DNA from: Cyclobacteriaceae bacterium
GTDB taxonomy: Bacteria > Bacteroidota > Bacteroidia > Cytophagales > Cyclobacteriaceae
DNA length: 64,000 nt
Direction: 5' to 3'
Assembly (NCBI GenBank): GCA_016786495.1
Contig: JAEUUJ010000059.1
Coordinates: 1-64,000, forward strand
Shown here: positions 7,355 through 13,908 of the stretch, piece by piece
How positions within the stretch are numbered: position 1 is the stretch's first letter
How the letters are laid out: each line of letters begins with the position of its first letter
Notes under the pieces: generated by a model
What the model was told of the DNA's origin: nothing
What the model saw: only the letters and a program-made list of their open reading frames with translations
Databases searched by the model: none
Program-made: the position numbers and the translations under genes

Positions 7355-7473
7355 ATTTTTCTAAATGCCCCACCATGTTTTGATATAGGCCACAGTATGG
7401 CCTCTACATCGTCATTGTCTAACTGCAAGATAACTTTCTCAATCCGCTCTTCCAACGCCATCACCCGCACCAT
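7351..7473 (-). CDS. Possible 40-residue ORF or gene remnant
   Basis: An ATG-started frame, MVRVMALEERIEKVILQLDN.., ends IAKHGGAFRKI-like in a low-complexity tail and stops in a one-base-shifted overlap with the next gene's ATG. Amphipathic spacing (LEERIEKVILQLD) suggests a helix. It may be the residue of a gene cut by the cassette-array boundary, or chance. Only weakly supported. Confidence 0.25.
   Translation of the reverse strand: MVRVMALEERIEKVILQLDNDDVEAILWPISKHGGAFRKI
7355..7420 (-). other. attC-like motif at right end of cassette array
   Basis: CTAAATGCCCCACCATG (7361-7377) repeats the element seen at 4331-4345. The perfect hairpin AGGCCA-N5-TGGCCT lies at 7387-7403. The array ends between here and the regulator gene. 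Confidence 0.5.
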
Positions 7474-7488
7474 TTCCGATCAATTATT

Positions 7489-7496
7489 TATCTTTC
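7489..7496 (+). promoter_or_regulatory. Near-consensus -7 element, probably leaderless start
   Basis: TATCTTTC differs from TAnnTTTG at one base and is followed by only four bases before the GTG at 7501. The same arrangement is seen at 10277 and 28561. Confidence 0.4.
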
Positions 7497-7500
7497 CCCC

Positions 7501-8457
7501 GTGAATCGCATCGACCGCCTTACAGCCATGCTTGTACACCTCCAGTCGAAAAAGGTGGTGAAGGCCGAAGAAATGTCTGAACGGTTCGAGATCAGCCTGC
7601 GTACCGTGTACCGCGATGTAAAAGCACTTATGGAGGCGGGTGTGCCGATCGGGTCGGAAGCCGGCAAAGGATATTTCATTGTCGATGGCTACCATCTGCC
7701 CCCGGTCATGTTCACGCAAGACGAGGCCAGTTCTATGCTGCTCGCAGGCAAGTTTGTCGAGAAAATGGGCGACAAGTCGATGAAGGCCGCCTTCGAATCG
7801 GCCATGTTCAAGATTAAAGCCGTTCTCAGCGATCCCGAAAAGGAACACCTCGACCAACTGTATTCACACGTGGAAATCTCGGTTGCTACCCGGCCCGTTC
7901 AAAACGATTTTCCCGATCACTTCATTACCGACATTCAGCGTGCGGCTGTGAAAAAGCTGGTGGTGCAAATCGAATACAGCAGCAACCAGGAAGAACATAC
8001 CAAACGCGAGGTTGAACCCATCGGGCTGTTTTACTACAGTGCCGCATGGCACCTGATCGGCTGGTGCCGGCTGCGTAACGGTTATCGCGATTTCCGGGCC
8101 GACCGGATCAAAAACCTGGTGATCACCGGCAAGACGTTCGAAGGCCGTAACCTGCTGTCGCTGCAGGAATATTTCAAGAGTGTGTTCCATAGCCACCATG
8201 GCATGCAAAAGGTGGTGGCCACGTTTAACAAAGAAAGTCTCTATGGCCGCCCGCTCTACGGAAGTATTTCGCAAACCGACCTCGGAGACAAACTTCGTGC
8301 AGAGTTTATGATCGAAAACCTTGATCACATGGTTCACTGGCTGGTGATGTTCGGTACGGGCGTAACGGTGGAGGAGCCCGAAGCACTCCGCACACGCATG
8401 GCCGACTTTGCCGAAACACTCGCAGCACATCACGGTACCGTAAAAGTGGTGGGCTAA
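7501..8457 (+). CDS. YafY-type HTH/WYL-domain transcriptional regulator
   Basis: A 318-residue protein. Residues 1-60 form a DeoR/HTH_11 helix-turn-helix (MNRIDRLTAMLVHLQSKKVV...SLRTVYRDVKALMEAGVPI). Residues ~140-225 form a WYL domain (EPIGLFYYSAAWHLIGWCRLRNGYRDFRADRI), followed by a WCX C-terminal extension (~235-318). WYL regulators sense small ligands or nucleic acids. Start is GTG at 7501. Two identical-half-site palindromes lie just downstream of the gene and upstream of the next operon, and are the probable binding sites. The neighbouring GyrI-like ligand-binding protein and glyoxalase are common partners of YafY genes. Confidence 0.9.
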   Translation: MNRIDRLTAMLVHLQSKKVVKAEEMSERFEISLRTVYRDVKALMEAGVPIGSEAGKGYFIVDGYHLPPVMFTQDEASSMLLAGKFVEKMGDKSMKAAFESAMFKIKAVLSDPEKEHLDQLYSHVEISVATRPVQNDFPDHFITDIQRAAVKKLVVQIEYSSNQEEHTKREVEPIGLFYYSAAWHLIGWCRLRNGYRDFRADRIKNLVITGKTFEGRNLLSLQEYFKSVFHSHHGMQKVVATFNKESLYGRPLYGSISQTDLGDKLRAEFMIENLDHMVHWLVMFGTGVTVEEPEALRTRMADFAETLAAHHGTVKVVG

Positions 8458-8467
8458 CACTGCTCTG

Positions 8468-8485
8468 CTGACATACCGCTGTCAG
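8468..8485. promoter_or_regulatory. Operator 1, CTGACA-N6-TGTCAG
   Basis: A perfect 6-bp-arm palindrome, identical in half-sites and spacing to the one at 8521-8538. The centres lie 53 bp apart, close to five helical turns, allowing binding on the same face of DNA. It is probably bound by the upstream WYL regulator. Confidence 0.7.
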
Positions 8486-8520
8486 TTCCCTGAAAAAAAG
8501 TTAAAAATTCTGTTTTTGTA

Positions 8521-8538
8521 CTGACATAGGGCTGTCAG
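8521..8538. promoter_or_regulatory. Operator 2, CTGACA-N6-TGTCAG
   Basis: Second copy of the palindrome, 34 bp before the ATG of the GyrI-like gene and next to TGTTTTTG (8511-8518), a near match to the -7 element. Binding here would overlap the start of transcription. Confidence 0.7.
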
Positions 8539-8572
8539 GCATCGATCGTTGATTAGCATAAAAATCAACGTT

Positions 8573-9043
8573 ATGACCACCACTGTAACTCAACCCATCG
8601 CCAGGCGCATCAAGCCGGCCAATTTTCTTTTCTTTCGCACCGAAACTACCGTGAACGAACTTGCCGGGTTCTTTGATGTTGCGCCCCGCCTGTATGCAGA
8701 AGCTGTGAAGAATAACCTCCGGGTAACCGGCCCGGTGCACTGGCACTATGCCGGCTTCACCGATATTCAAAAACCGTTCACGCTCGAAATCGCGCTGCCG
8801 GTAGGCGAGATCACGCCTGCGTACGATGGACCGTTTCACTTCAAGCGGACGGACGATTTCGCGTGCCTTTCGCTTGTGCACGAAGGAAACTGGTACGAAA
8901 TGCCCCGCAGCTATGGAGCCTTGATCGCGTATGCAGCCGAAAAGGGATTCAAGCCGTCGGGTAACAACCGCGAGATTTATGTGAATGTAGACTTTGCCAA
9001 CCCGGAAGCCAATGTTACCGAAATTCAACTGGGCCTTCTTTAA
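8573..9043 (+). CDS. GyrI-like small-molecule-binding domain protein
   Basis: A 156-residue soluble protein made of one GyrI-like/AraC-effector-binding (SRPBCC-independent SHS2) domain: RIKPANFLFFRTETTVNEL start, VHWHYAGF..FTLEIALPVGEI central strand, FACLSLVHEGNWYEMPRSYGALIAYAAEKG helix, YVNVDFANPEANVTEIQL end. Such stand-alone domains bind or hydrolyse cyclic or lipophilic compounds. The ATG at 8573 is chosen over an upstream TTG, which would place the start at the operator. It probably lies under control of the WYL regulator. Confidence 0.85.
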   Translation: MTTTVTQPIARRIKPANFLFFRTETTVNELAGFFDVAPRLYAEAVKNNLRVTGPVHWHYAGFTDIQKPFTLEIALPVGEITPAYDGPFHFKRTDDFACLSLVHEGNWYEMPRSYGALIAYAAEKGFKPSGNNREIYVNVDFANPEANVTEIQLGLL

Positions 9044-9053
9044 GTCATCTGCC

Positions 9054-9518
9054 ATGAAAAAACTTATCCTGATAGCGGGCATTCTCGTAGCAGCACTTGC
9101 GTTGCTGATGTCGGGCAATGCATCCGCACAAACACACCCTTCTATGAAACTGAATGCCGGAATTATTACCTCCAAACTGCAGGAAACAAAAACCTTTTAT
9201 ACGACCAAGCTTGGATTCACCGTAGTGTTCGAGAATGAGTTCTATCTGTTGTTACAGACTCCGGGCGGAAACGATCAAATCAGCTTTTTGCTTCCCAACC
9301 ATCCCACGCAACAGCGTGTCTTTCAATTGCCCTTTGGCGGAAGCGGGGTGTACCTGACGATTGAGGTAGAAGATGTGGACGCAGCGTATCAACGCATTCA
9401 GTCGCTCGGTGTGCCGATCGAAATTGCGATACGCAATGAAGACTGGGGCGACCGCCATTTTGCGATTAAAGATCCGAACGGGATCGGAATTGATATTGTC
9501 ACCTATACAAAACCCTGA
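9054..9518 (+). CDS. Signal-peptide-bearing glyoxalase/VOC-family protein
   Basis: A 154-residue protein. Residues 1-22 are an export signal (MKKLILIAGILVAALALLMSG..ASAQ). The remainder is one VOC module pair: KLNAGIITSKLQETKTFYTTKLGF...YLTIEVEDVDAAYQRIQSLGVPI...RHFAIKDPNGIGIDIV. VOC proteins are usually cytosolic glyoxalases, dioxygenases or resistance proteins, so the exported location is unusual. It starts 10 bp after the GyrI-like gene and is probably part of the same operon. Confidence 0.85.
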   Translation: MKKLILIAGILVAALALLMSGNASAQTHPSMKLNAGIITSKLQETKTFYTTKLGFTVVFENEFYLLLQTPGGNDQISFLLPNHPTQQRVFQLPFGGSGVYLTIEVEDVDAAYQRIQSLGVPIEIAIRNEDWGDRHFAIKDPNGIGIDIVTYTKP

Positions 9519-9523
9519 TTGTA

Positions 9524-9739
9524 ATGGAGGTACTCGTATTTAAAACTTCTGTAGAAACGCATCAGCATGTGAAAACCCTGAAGCCGCTGCTCGATTCGGC
9601 CGCGGGAAAAGGAAAGTGGAATTTTGCGCTGGACGATAGCGACCGGATCTTGCGGATTGTGTCGAACCGCATTCAGCCGCTGGCCGCGATCAACCTGTTG
9701 AAGGAGCATGGGTACGAGTGTTCAGAACTGGAAGATTAA
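9524..9739 (+). CDS. Small ferredoxin-fold-like hypothetical protein
   Basis: A 71-residue protein that begins 5 bp after the glyoxalase gene. The order strand-helix-strand-strand-helix-strand (EVLVFKTSV, HQHVKTLKPLLDS, KWNFALDD, ILRIVSN, LAAINLLKEHGY, CSELED) resembles heavy-metal-associated folds but lacks the CXXC metal site. Function unknown; the tight spacing argues that it is a real member of the operon. Confidence 0.7.
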   Translation: MEVLVFKTSVETHQHVKTLKPLLDSAAGKGKWNFALDDSDRILRIVSNRIQPLAAINLLKEHGYECSELED

Positions 9740-9748
9740 TGCATTGAT

Positions 9749-10273
9749 ATGAGAAAAGTAATTTTATGTGTGGCCGTAAGCCTGGACGGACTGATTGAAG
9801 GGCCGAAGGGAGAATATGATTGGTGCCTGACCGACCAGGATTATGGCATGACGGAGTTTACAAAACGCATCGACACGATCTTTTATGGGCGTAAAAGCTA
9901 CGAGATGATGTTGCATGCGCAACAGGGTGGCGACATCAATCCCTATGCGAAGATGAAGTCGTACGTTTTCTCCAACTCGCTTGCCACTCCGTATCCGGGC
10001 ACGGAGCTTATTTCTGGTGATGTGGTTGCTGCTGTTACTGCGCTGAAGAACGAGGCGGGTAACGATATCTGGCTGTGGGGCGGAGCATCGCTGACAAGTT
10101 CGTTTCTGAATGCGGGTTTGATCGATGAAATGATCCTTGCCGTGCATCCGCTCGTGCTCGGAGCGGGCAAGCCGCTTTTCAGTAACATCGATGGCCGGAA
10201 ACACTTTGCTCTTAAATCGAGTCAGGCGTATTCTTCCGGCCTAGTCATGCTGACGTACGAAGCCAAAAAATGA
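9749..10273 (+). CDS. Dihydrofolate reductase-like (RibD C-terminal) protein
   Basis: A 174-residue protein with the RibD/DHFR-like fold: MRKVILCVAVSLDGLIEGPKGEYDW at the N-terminus, FYGRKSYEMM (NADPH-binding region), DIWLWGGASLTSSFLNAGLIDEMILAVHPLVLGAGKPLF toward the C-terminus. It belongs to the YwjB/YyaP-type reductases whose substrate is unknown, rather than to the dTMP-pathway DHFR. It follows the small protein by 9 bp and is probably co-transcribed. Confidence 0.85.
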   Translation: MRKVILCVAVSLDGLIEGPKGEYDWCLTDQDYGMTEFTKRIDTIFYGRKSYEMMLHAQQGGDINPYAKMKSYVFSNSLATPYPGTELISGDVVAAVTALKNEAGNDIWLWGGASLTSSFLNAGLIDEMILAVHPLVLGAGKPLFSNIDGRKHFALKSSQAYSSGLVMLTYEAKK

Positions 10274-10276
10274 TTG

Positions 10277-10284
10277 TACTTTTG
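10277..10284 (+). promoter_or_regulatory. -7 promoter element TACTTTTG
   Basis: A perfect match to TAnnTTTG, directly after the stop codon of the reductase gene. The GTG start of the next gene is only 4 bases further on, so a transcript from here would be essentially leaderless. Confidence 0.5.
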
Positions 10285-10288
10285 CCGC

Positions 10289-10864
10289 GTGGAGTTACGC
10301 GATAAAGTCAGGGCAACGGAAGCGGTATTTGAAAAGCTGGATGCTGAAATAGCGTCATTTCAGTCGTGGTCGGGGCTGCATTGTAAGTTCGGGTGTGGTA
10401 AGTGCTGTTTCAAACCCGATATTGAAGCCACGATCCTCGAGTTTCTCCCGTTTGCACATCATCTGTACGAAAACAACCTCGCGTTTGAATGGCTCGACAA
10501 AATCAAGTCCGGGGATTCTTCCATTTGTTACATCCTTAATCCGACCCAGGCAGGAGCGGGGCTTTGTACCGAGTATCGCCACCGCGGATTGATCTGCCGG
10601 CTGTTTGGGTATTCGGCCCGTACAAACAAGTATGCTGAGAAAGAACTGGTGACATGCCAGATCATCAAATCAGAACAAACTGAAAACTATCAGCAGGCTG
10701 CGAAAAAGGTCACGGAAGGCTCGGGCGACATTCCGATGATGAATCAATACTACATGCAGTTGCATTCCATCGACATGGATTTAACGCGCGACTTCTATCC
10801 GATTAACGAAGCGATTAAACGCGCCATAGAAACCGTACTGGCGTGGTATGCGTATCGCGAGTAG
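10289..10864 (+). CDS. YkgJ-type cysteine-cluster protein
   Basis: A 191-residue protein. The Cys-rich signature HCKFGCGKCCFKPD (residues ~31-44) and the later GLCTEYRHRGLICRLFG (~92-108) are the metal-ligating segments of the YkgJ/FliB-like CxxxCxxCC family, whose members probably bind Zn or Fe-S. The start is set at GTG 10289, because the only other in-frame start (TTG 10274) lies within the promoter element. The C-terminus is helical (DFYPINEAIKRAIETVLAWY). Role unknown. Confidence 0.8.
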   Translation: MELRDKVRATEAVFEKLDAEIASFQSWSGLHCKFGCGKCCFKPDIEATILEFLPFAHHLYENNLAFEWLDKIKSGDSSICYILNPTQAGAGLCTEYRHRGLICRLFGYSARTNKYAEKELVTCQIIKSEQTENYQQAAKKVTEGSGDIPMMNQYYMQLHSIDMDLTRDFYPINEAIKRAIETVLAWYAYRE

Positions 10865-11068
10865 TTACTGCAACACATCATCCAGCAACACGTAGGATTT
10901 GCGGAGGATAATTTTAGCGGCAGGGGCTGCGAGTTGTTTCATGGGTTTTACCGACACCTCGCCCGATTCGCCGGCCAAGGGTTTCACCCATAACGTGATC
11001 AGGATGATCACGGCAACCACGATGCCGATCAGGAGGGTTAGTTCTTTATAGGTAAACTTCCATTTCAT
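10865..11068 (-). CDS. Hypothetical single-TM protein
   Basis: A 67-residue protein with one membrane anchor (residues ~10-28, LTLLIGIVVAVIILITLWV) and a basic C-terminal tail. The ATG at 11068 is preferred over one 33 codons further upstream, because the extra residues lack character and the transmembrane segment then starts normally. Convergent with the cysteine-cluster gene, with no gap. Not recognised. Confidence 0.5.
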   Translation of the reverse strand: MKWKFTYKELTLLIGIVVAVIILITLWVKPLAGESGEVSVKPMKQLAAPAAKIILRKSYVLLDDVLQ

Positions 11069-11260
11069 GACGCCCGGTTCTTTACGAATGCTGTGCCAAC
11101 TGAAAATAACCTTGTTTTCGATGGTTTTTCGCGGGATTGCACCCGGCTGCTGTACACTTCTGGACAATCGCGCTGAACTTTTTCGTACAGTAGTTACTTT
11201 TAGAGGTCTGAAAGGTTACTGACTGCAACCGAAAAAGCATTAACCGCATCGTTTTGTACC

Positions 11261-11268
11261 TAAATTTG
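11261..11268 (+). promoter_or_regulatory. -7 promoter element TAAATTTG
   Basis: Perfect match to TAnnTTTG, 28 bp before the ATG of the thioredoxin-like gene. Confidence 0.5.
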
Positions 11269-11296
11269 TAGGCGGCCTGAGCGCTGAATTACGCAT

Positions 11297-11830
11297 ATGA
11301 AAAAAATAGTTTTTAGTGCCGGATTGATGATTATTCTGGCGGTTGGAATGTCCTTCAAGCCCGTCCCGCAAGGGGAGGTGCAATGGCTTACCATGGAAGA
11401 GGCGGTCGAGAAATCGAAAACCGAAAAACGCAAGATCTTTGTCGATGTGTACACCGACTGGTGCGGCTGGTGCAAGGTGATGGACAAAAACACGTTCAGC
11501 GAACCGAAAGTAGCCAAGATCCTGAACGAGAAATTTTACCCTGTAAAGTTCAATGCCGAACAGCGTCAGGATGTGGTGTTGAATGGTCACACCTACAAAT
11601 TCATTACCGTGGAAAACAGGGGATACCACGAACTCGCGGCTGCACTTCTTAACAATCAGTTAAGCTACCCGACTGTTGTTTTCCTGGACGATAATTTCAA
11701 CATGATTCAACCGTTGGCCGGCTACATGAAGCCCGAAGAATTTCATCCGGTTATCCAGTTCATTGGAGAAGATCACTACAAGTCTGCCAAGTGGGCCGAC
11801 TGGCGTTCGAATTATAAGTCGCCCTACTAA
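11297..11830 (+). CDS. Exported thioredoxin-fold protein (CGWC active site)
   Basis: A 177-residue protein with an export signal (residues 1-20) and a thioredoxin domain containing DVYTDWCGWCKVMDKNTF, i.e. a CGWC redox motif at Cys56/Cys59. The cis-Pro element is SYPTVVFLDDN. The motif and the KNTFSEPKVAKILNEKFYPVKFNAE segment match the thioredoxin_7/DUF255-like disulfide reductases common in Bacteroidota periplasm. Monocistronic: own promoter upstream and a strong terminator downstream. Confidence 0.9.
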   Translation: MKKIVFSAGLMIILAVGMSFKPVPQGEVQWLTMEEAVEKSKTEKRKIFVDVYTDWCGWCKVMDKNTFSEPKVAKILNEKFYPVKFNAEQRQDVVLNGHTYKFITVENRGYHELAAALLNNQLSYPTVVFLDDNFNMIQPLAGYMKPEEFHPVIQFIGEDHYKSAKWADWRSNYKSPY

Positions 11831-11856
11831 GTCTTTACCTAACCTGTACCTAAATG

Positions 11857-11892
11857 AAAAAGCCCTGACGATGAATGTCAGGGCTTTTTTTA
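11857..11892 (+). terminator. Intrinsic terminator after thioredoxin-like gene
   Basis: A 13-bp perfect stem AAAAAGCCCTGAC / GTCAGGGCTTTTT with a 7-nt loop and further T residues. It is symmetric and can act on both strands, serving also the convergent small gene at 11915-12043. Confidence 0.9.
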
Positions 11893-11914
11893 TGATTGCG
11901 AAACAACTGACGAA

Positions 11915-12043
11915 TCAGTGCTTCTTTTCTTCGTCTTTTGTTTTCAGATAATCGGTGTAGCCCATTGCGGCTGCGAAACCAACCAGTACGGCTACAATCG
12001 CGATGAAAAGGTTTCCTCCGTCTGCCAAGAATTGCTGGAACAT
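11915..12043 (-). CDS. 42-residue single-TM membrane protein
   Basis: A complete ATG-to-TGA frame reading MFQQFLADGGNLFIAIVAVL..ending KTKDEEKKH. It has one transmembrane helix (residues ~11-30, FIAIVAVLVGFAAAMGY) and a charged cytoplasmic tail. A perfect TAnnTTTG element (TAATTTTG, minus strand, 12066-12073) lies 23 bp upstream, and the shared terminator lies downstream, so this is a self-contained transcription unit too short for routine gene calling. Function unknown. Confidence 0.65.
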   Translation of the reverse strand: MFQQFLADGGNLFIAIVAVLVGFAAAMGYTDYLKTKDEEKKH

Positions 12044-12065
12044 GATATCAGGGTTTTAACAGTGT

Positions 12066-12073
12066 CAAAATTA
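12066..12073 (-). promoter_or_regulatory. -7 promoter element TAATTTTG (minus strand)
   Basis: Perfect TAnnTTTG on the minus strand, 23 bp before the start codon of the 42-residue membrane protein. Confidence 0.5.
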
Positions 12074-12114
12074 GGTCTTTTGATCGGAATTCCGAACACA
12101 TTTTCATGCAAAAA

Positions 12115-13272
12115 TCACTGCGTTCTGCTCAAAAACTTCCGCCTTTTGCCCATGTAATAGAAGTTGATGACAGCCAGCACGATAATGACAACCATCACCA
12201 GCAGGGTAATAAACAAGCGGGTGTTGTTGAGCTCCAGCGTCTTGATTTCCGCTTCCTTCTTGAGCATTTCGTATTCCTTCTCCTTTTCTTGGAGGTTCAG
12301 GGCCATTTCCATCTGCGCAATGTTGCGGCTGCTTTCTTCCCCGAAAACTTTCTCACGGGCCGAGTCATACCTCAACAATGTCAGGTAGGCTGATTTCACA
12401 TCACCCAGGCGGAACTGATTGTCGGCCTTGTTTCGGAGGATGTCCGGAACAAACCGGTAGGCCTGCAACTCTTTCGCTGCGGAATAGGCCTGGTTGAGAT
12501 ACTGCATTGCAGGCTTTGGCTGGTTAGCCCGGGTGTAGGCAATACCGATGTTGGTAATCGTGCCGAGCATACCCAGGCGGTTATTTTCCTTTTGTTCGAT
12601 CTCGAGTGCTTTCTGGTAGAAGTCGATGGCGCGCTGGTAATTACCTTGCCGGAAAAATACGTTTCCGAGGTTGTTCATCGGGTCTGCAAAGGGTTGTCCG
12701 AGTTTTTCGCTCAACTGATAGGCCTTCTGAAAATATTCGGAGGCTTTTTCATACAGTTGCAGATCGATATACAGGTTACCGAGGTTGTTGAGTGAGCCCA
12801 CCAGCCGCGATTCATCTTTCAGTACCACCAGCTCGTTGTACGATTCCTCCAGGTATTTCATTGCCTGACCGTAATCGCCCTTGATGGAGTAAATTGTTGC
12901 GATGTTATTTTTTGTGGTAGCGATACCCTCTTTGTTGTCGAGGGTGTCGTAGATCTTCATCGACCGGATGTAATACTCAAGCGCCTTATCGAGCGCGCCC
13001 TGATTTTTATAGGCAACTCCGAGGTTATTGTAAGAGGCAGCAACACCTTTTTGATCGTTGATCTCGGTGGCGATGTTCAGCGCCTCCCGGGTATACCCGA
13101 TGGCTTTTACCGGGTTCGAGGATAGGTTCGCGCGAAACAATTCATTGAGCACTTTTACCTTCCGCTCGTTCCGGGCGGTGTCAAGCACCTTCGACAGGCT
13201 GTCGGTCTGCGCAACAGCAGGTACAAAAAAGCCAGCAAGCAGAAGGAGGGAGCACAAAATTCGACTAATCAT
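12115..13272 (-). CDS. TPR protein with C-terminal membrane anchor, no output domain
   Basis: A 385-residue protein with a signal peptide (residues 1-20), then about six TPR units (e.g. ASYNNLGVAYKNQGALDKALEYY, AMKYLEESYNELV, ADPMNNLGNVFFRQGNYQRAIDFYQKALEIEQ), a coiled coil (EMALNLQEKEKEYEMLKKEAEIKTLELNN) and one transmembrane helix (LFITLLVMVVIIVLAVINFYYM). This is the sensor half of the TPR-histidine kinase or TPR-LuxR proteins abundant in Bacteroidota, but it stops 13 residues after the helix. Start is ATG 13272 with the signal peptide. It is either a truncated receptor or an accessory sensor. Confidence 0.8.
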   Translation of the reverse strand: MISRILCSLLLLAGFFVPAVAQTDSLSKVLDTARNERKVKVLNELFRANLSSNPVKAIGYTREALNIATEINDQKGVAASYNNLGVAYKNQGALDKALEYYIRSMKIYDTLDNKEGIATTKNNIATIYSIKGDYGQAMKYLEESYNELVVLKDESRLVGSLNNLGNLYIDLQLYEKASEYFQKAYQLSEKLGQPFADPMNNLGNVFFRQGNYQRAIDFYQKALEIEQKENNRLGMLGTITNIGIAYTRANQPKPAMQYLNQAYSAAKELQAYRFVPDILRNKADNQFRLGDVKSAYLTLLRYDSAREKVFGEESSRNIAQMEMALNLQEKEKEYEMLKKEAEIKTLELNNTRLFITLLVMVVIIVLAVINFYYMGKRRKFLSRTQ

Positions 13273-13411
13273 AATTTCGACTGGGTTTCGAACAATAAAG
13301 ATAGGCGAAAATCCCGCTTCCCGGGGAATGGTTTTTTCCGAATCGACCGTTGGCATAAATTCGGTTCGGATTGCCGCTGCAAACCGGCAAATTTCAGAAA
13401 ACTAAAGCCCC

Positions 13412-13906
13412 ATGAAAAAGTCCATCTTCGTTTTGTTGCTCACACTCGGTGTAAACGGTTTCCTGCTTGCCCAAACCGCTGACGAAACCCAGGTAACGGC
13501 CGTTATCAATAATCTGTTCAAGGCGATGCAAACTAACGATACCGTTTTGTTTAAGTCGGTCTTTGCCGATCCGGTAACGATGGCCTCGGTGATGAAAAAC
13601 CGCGAAGGGAAAGTTGTGATCGAACGCGAAACGGGTATTAAAGATTTTGTGAAGCAGATTTCGAAGCCAAATCCCCGGGGTGCGTACAACGAAGAAATCT
13701 GGAATATGAAAGTTCAACTGGATGGCGACTTTGCACAAGCCTGGTGCGACTATGCTTTTTATCTTGGTAACACCTTCAGCCATTGCGGAGTGGACGCATT
13801 TCATCTTGTTCGCACTGCCGAAGGCTGGAAGATCTTTCACCTGGCCGACACGCGCAGGCTGCAGGGCTGTAATGTTCCGCAGAACATTCAGGACAAGCAC
13901 AAATAG
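13412..13906 (+). CDS. Secreted SnoaL/NTF2-like protein
   Basis: A 164-residue protein with a signal peptide ending near LLAQ-20. The body matches the SnoaL/NTF2-like cone fold: ETQVTAVINNLFKAMQTNDTVLFKSVFADPVTM as N-terminal helices, then a curved sheet ending DAFHLVRTAEGWKIFHLADTRR. This is the exported DUF4440-type variant. It lies 2 bp before the next gene, so the two are co-transcribed. Substrate unknown. Confidence 0.8.
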   Translation: MKKSIFVLLLTLGVNGFLLAQTADETQVTAVINNLFKAMQTNDTVLFKSVFADPVTMASVMKNREGKVVIERETGIKDFVKQISKPNPRGAYNEEIWNMKVQLDGDFAQAWCDYAFYLGNTFSHCGVDAFHLVRTAEGWKIFHLADTRRLQGCNVPQNIQDKHK

Positions 13907-13908
13907 GT

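Larger units (their letters stand above)
3010..7420 (-). mobile_element. Putative integron-type gene cassette array (no integrase in window)
   Basis: Seven small genes, all on the minus strand, mutually unrelated in sequence, are separated by 93-167 bp non-coding spacers rich in inverted repeats; the region is visibly AT-richer than both flanks. Motifs recur at the gene boundaries: on the plus strand GTTGGCG, GTGGGTA or GTGGGG lies at the 3' end of each gene, and CCAACGG..TTGGCTATAAGC-like sequence lies upstream of the start codons. Genes 4 and 6 are bracketed by private 18-bp inverted repeats (16/18 matches each) and gene 7 by a 13-bp one (11/13), just as the attC R'' and R' boxes of one integron cassette complement each other. 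Cores only loosely fit the GTTRRRY consensus, so the array may be old or belong to a divergent integrase. No integrase gene lies in the window. Confidence 0.7.

Noticed and set aside
7351-7473. A complete functional gene of 40 codons
   Set aside because: It has no recognisable family and overlaps the array boundary; kept only as a low-confidence remnant.
9764-10204. A 146-residue minus-strand ORF in the DHFR-like gene
   Set aside because: Shadow of the DHFR-like gene, whose family motifs are clear.
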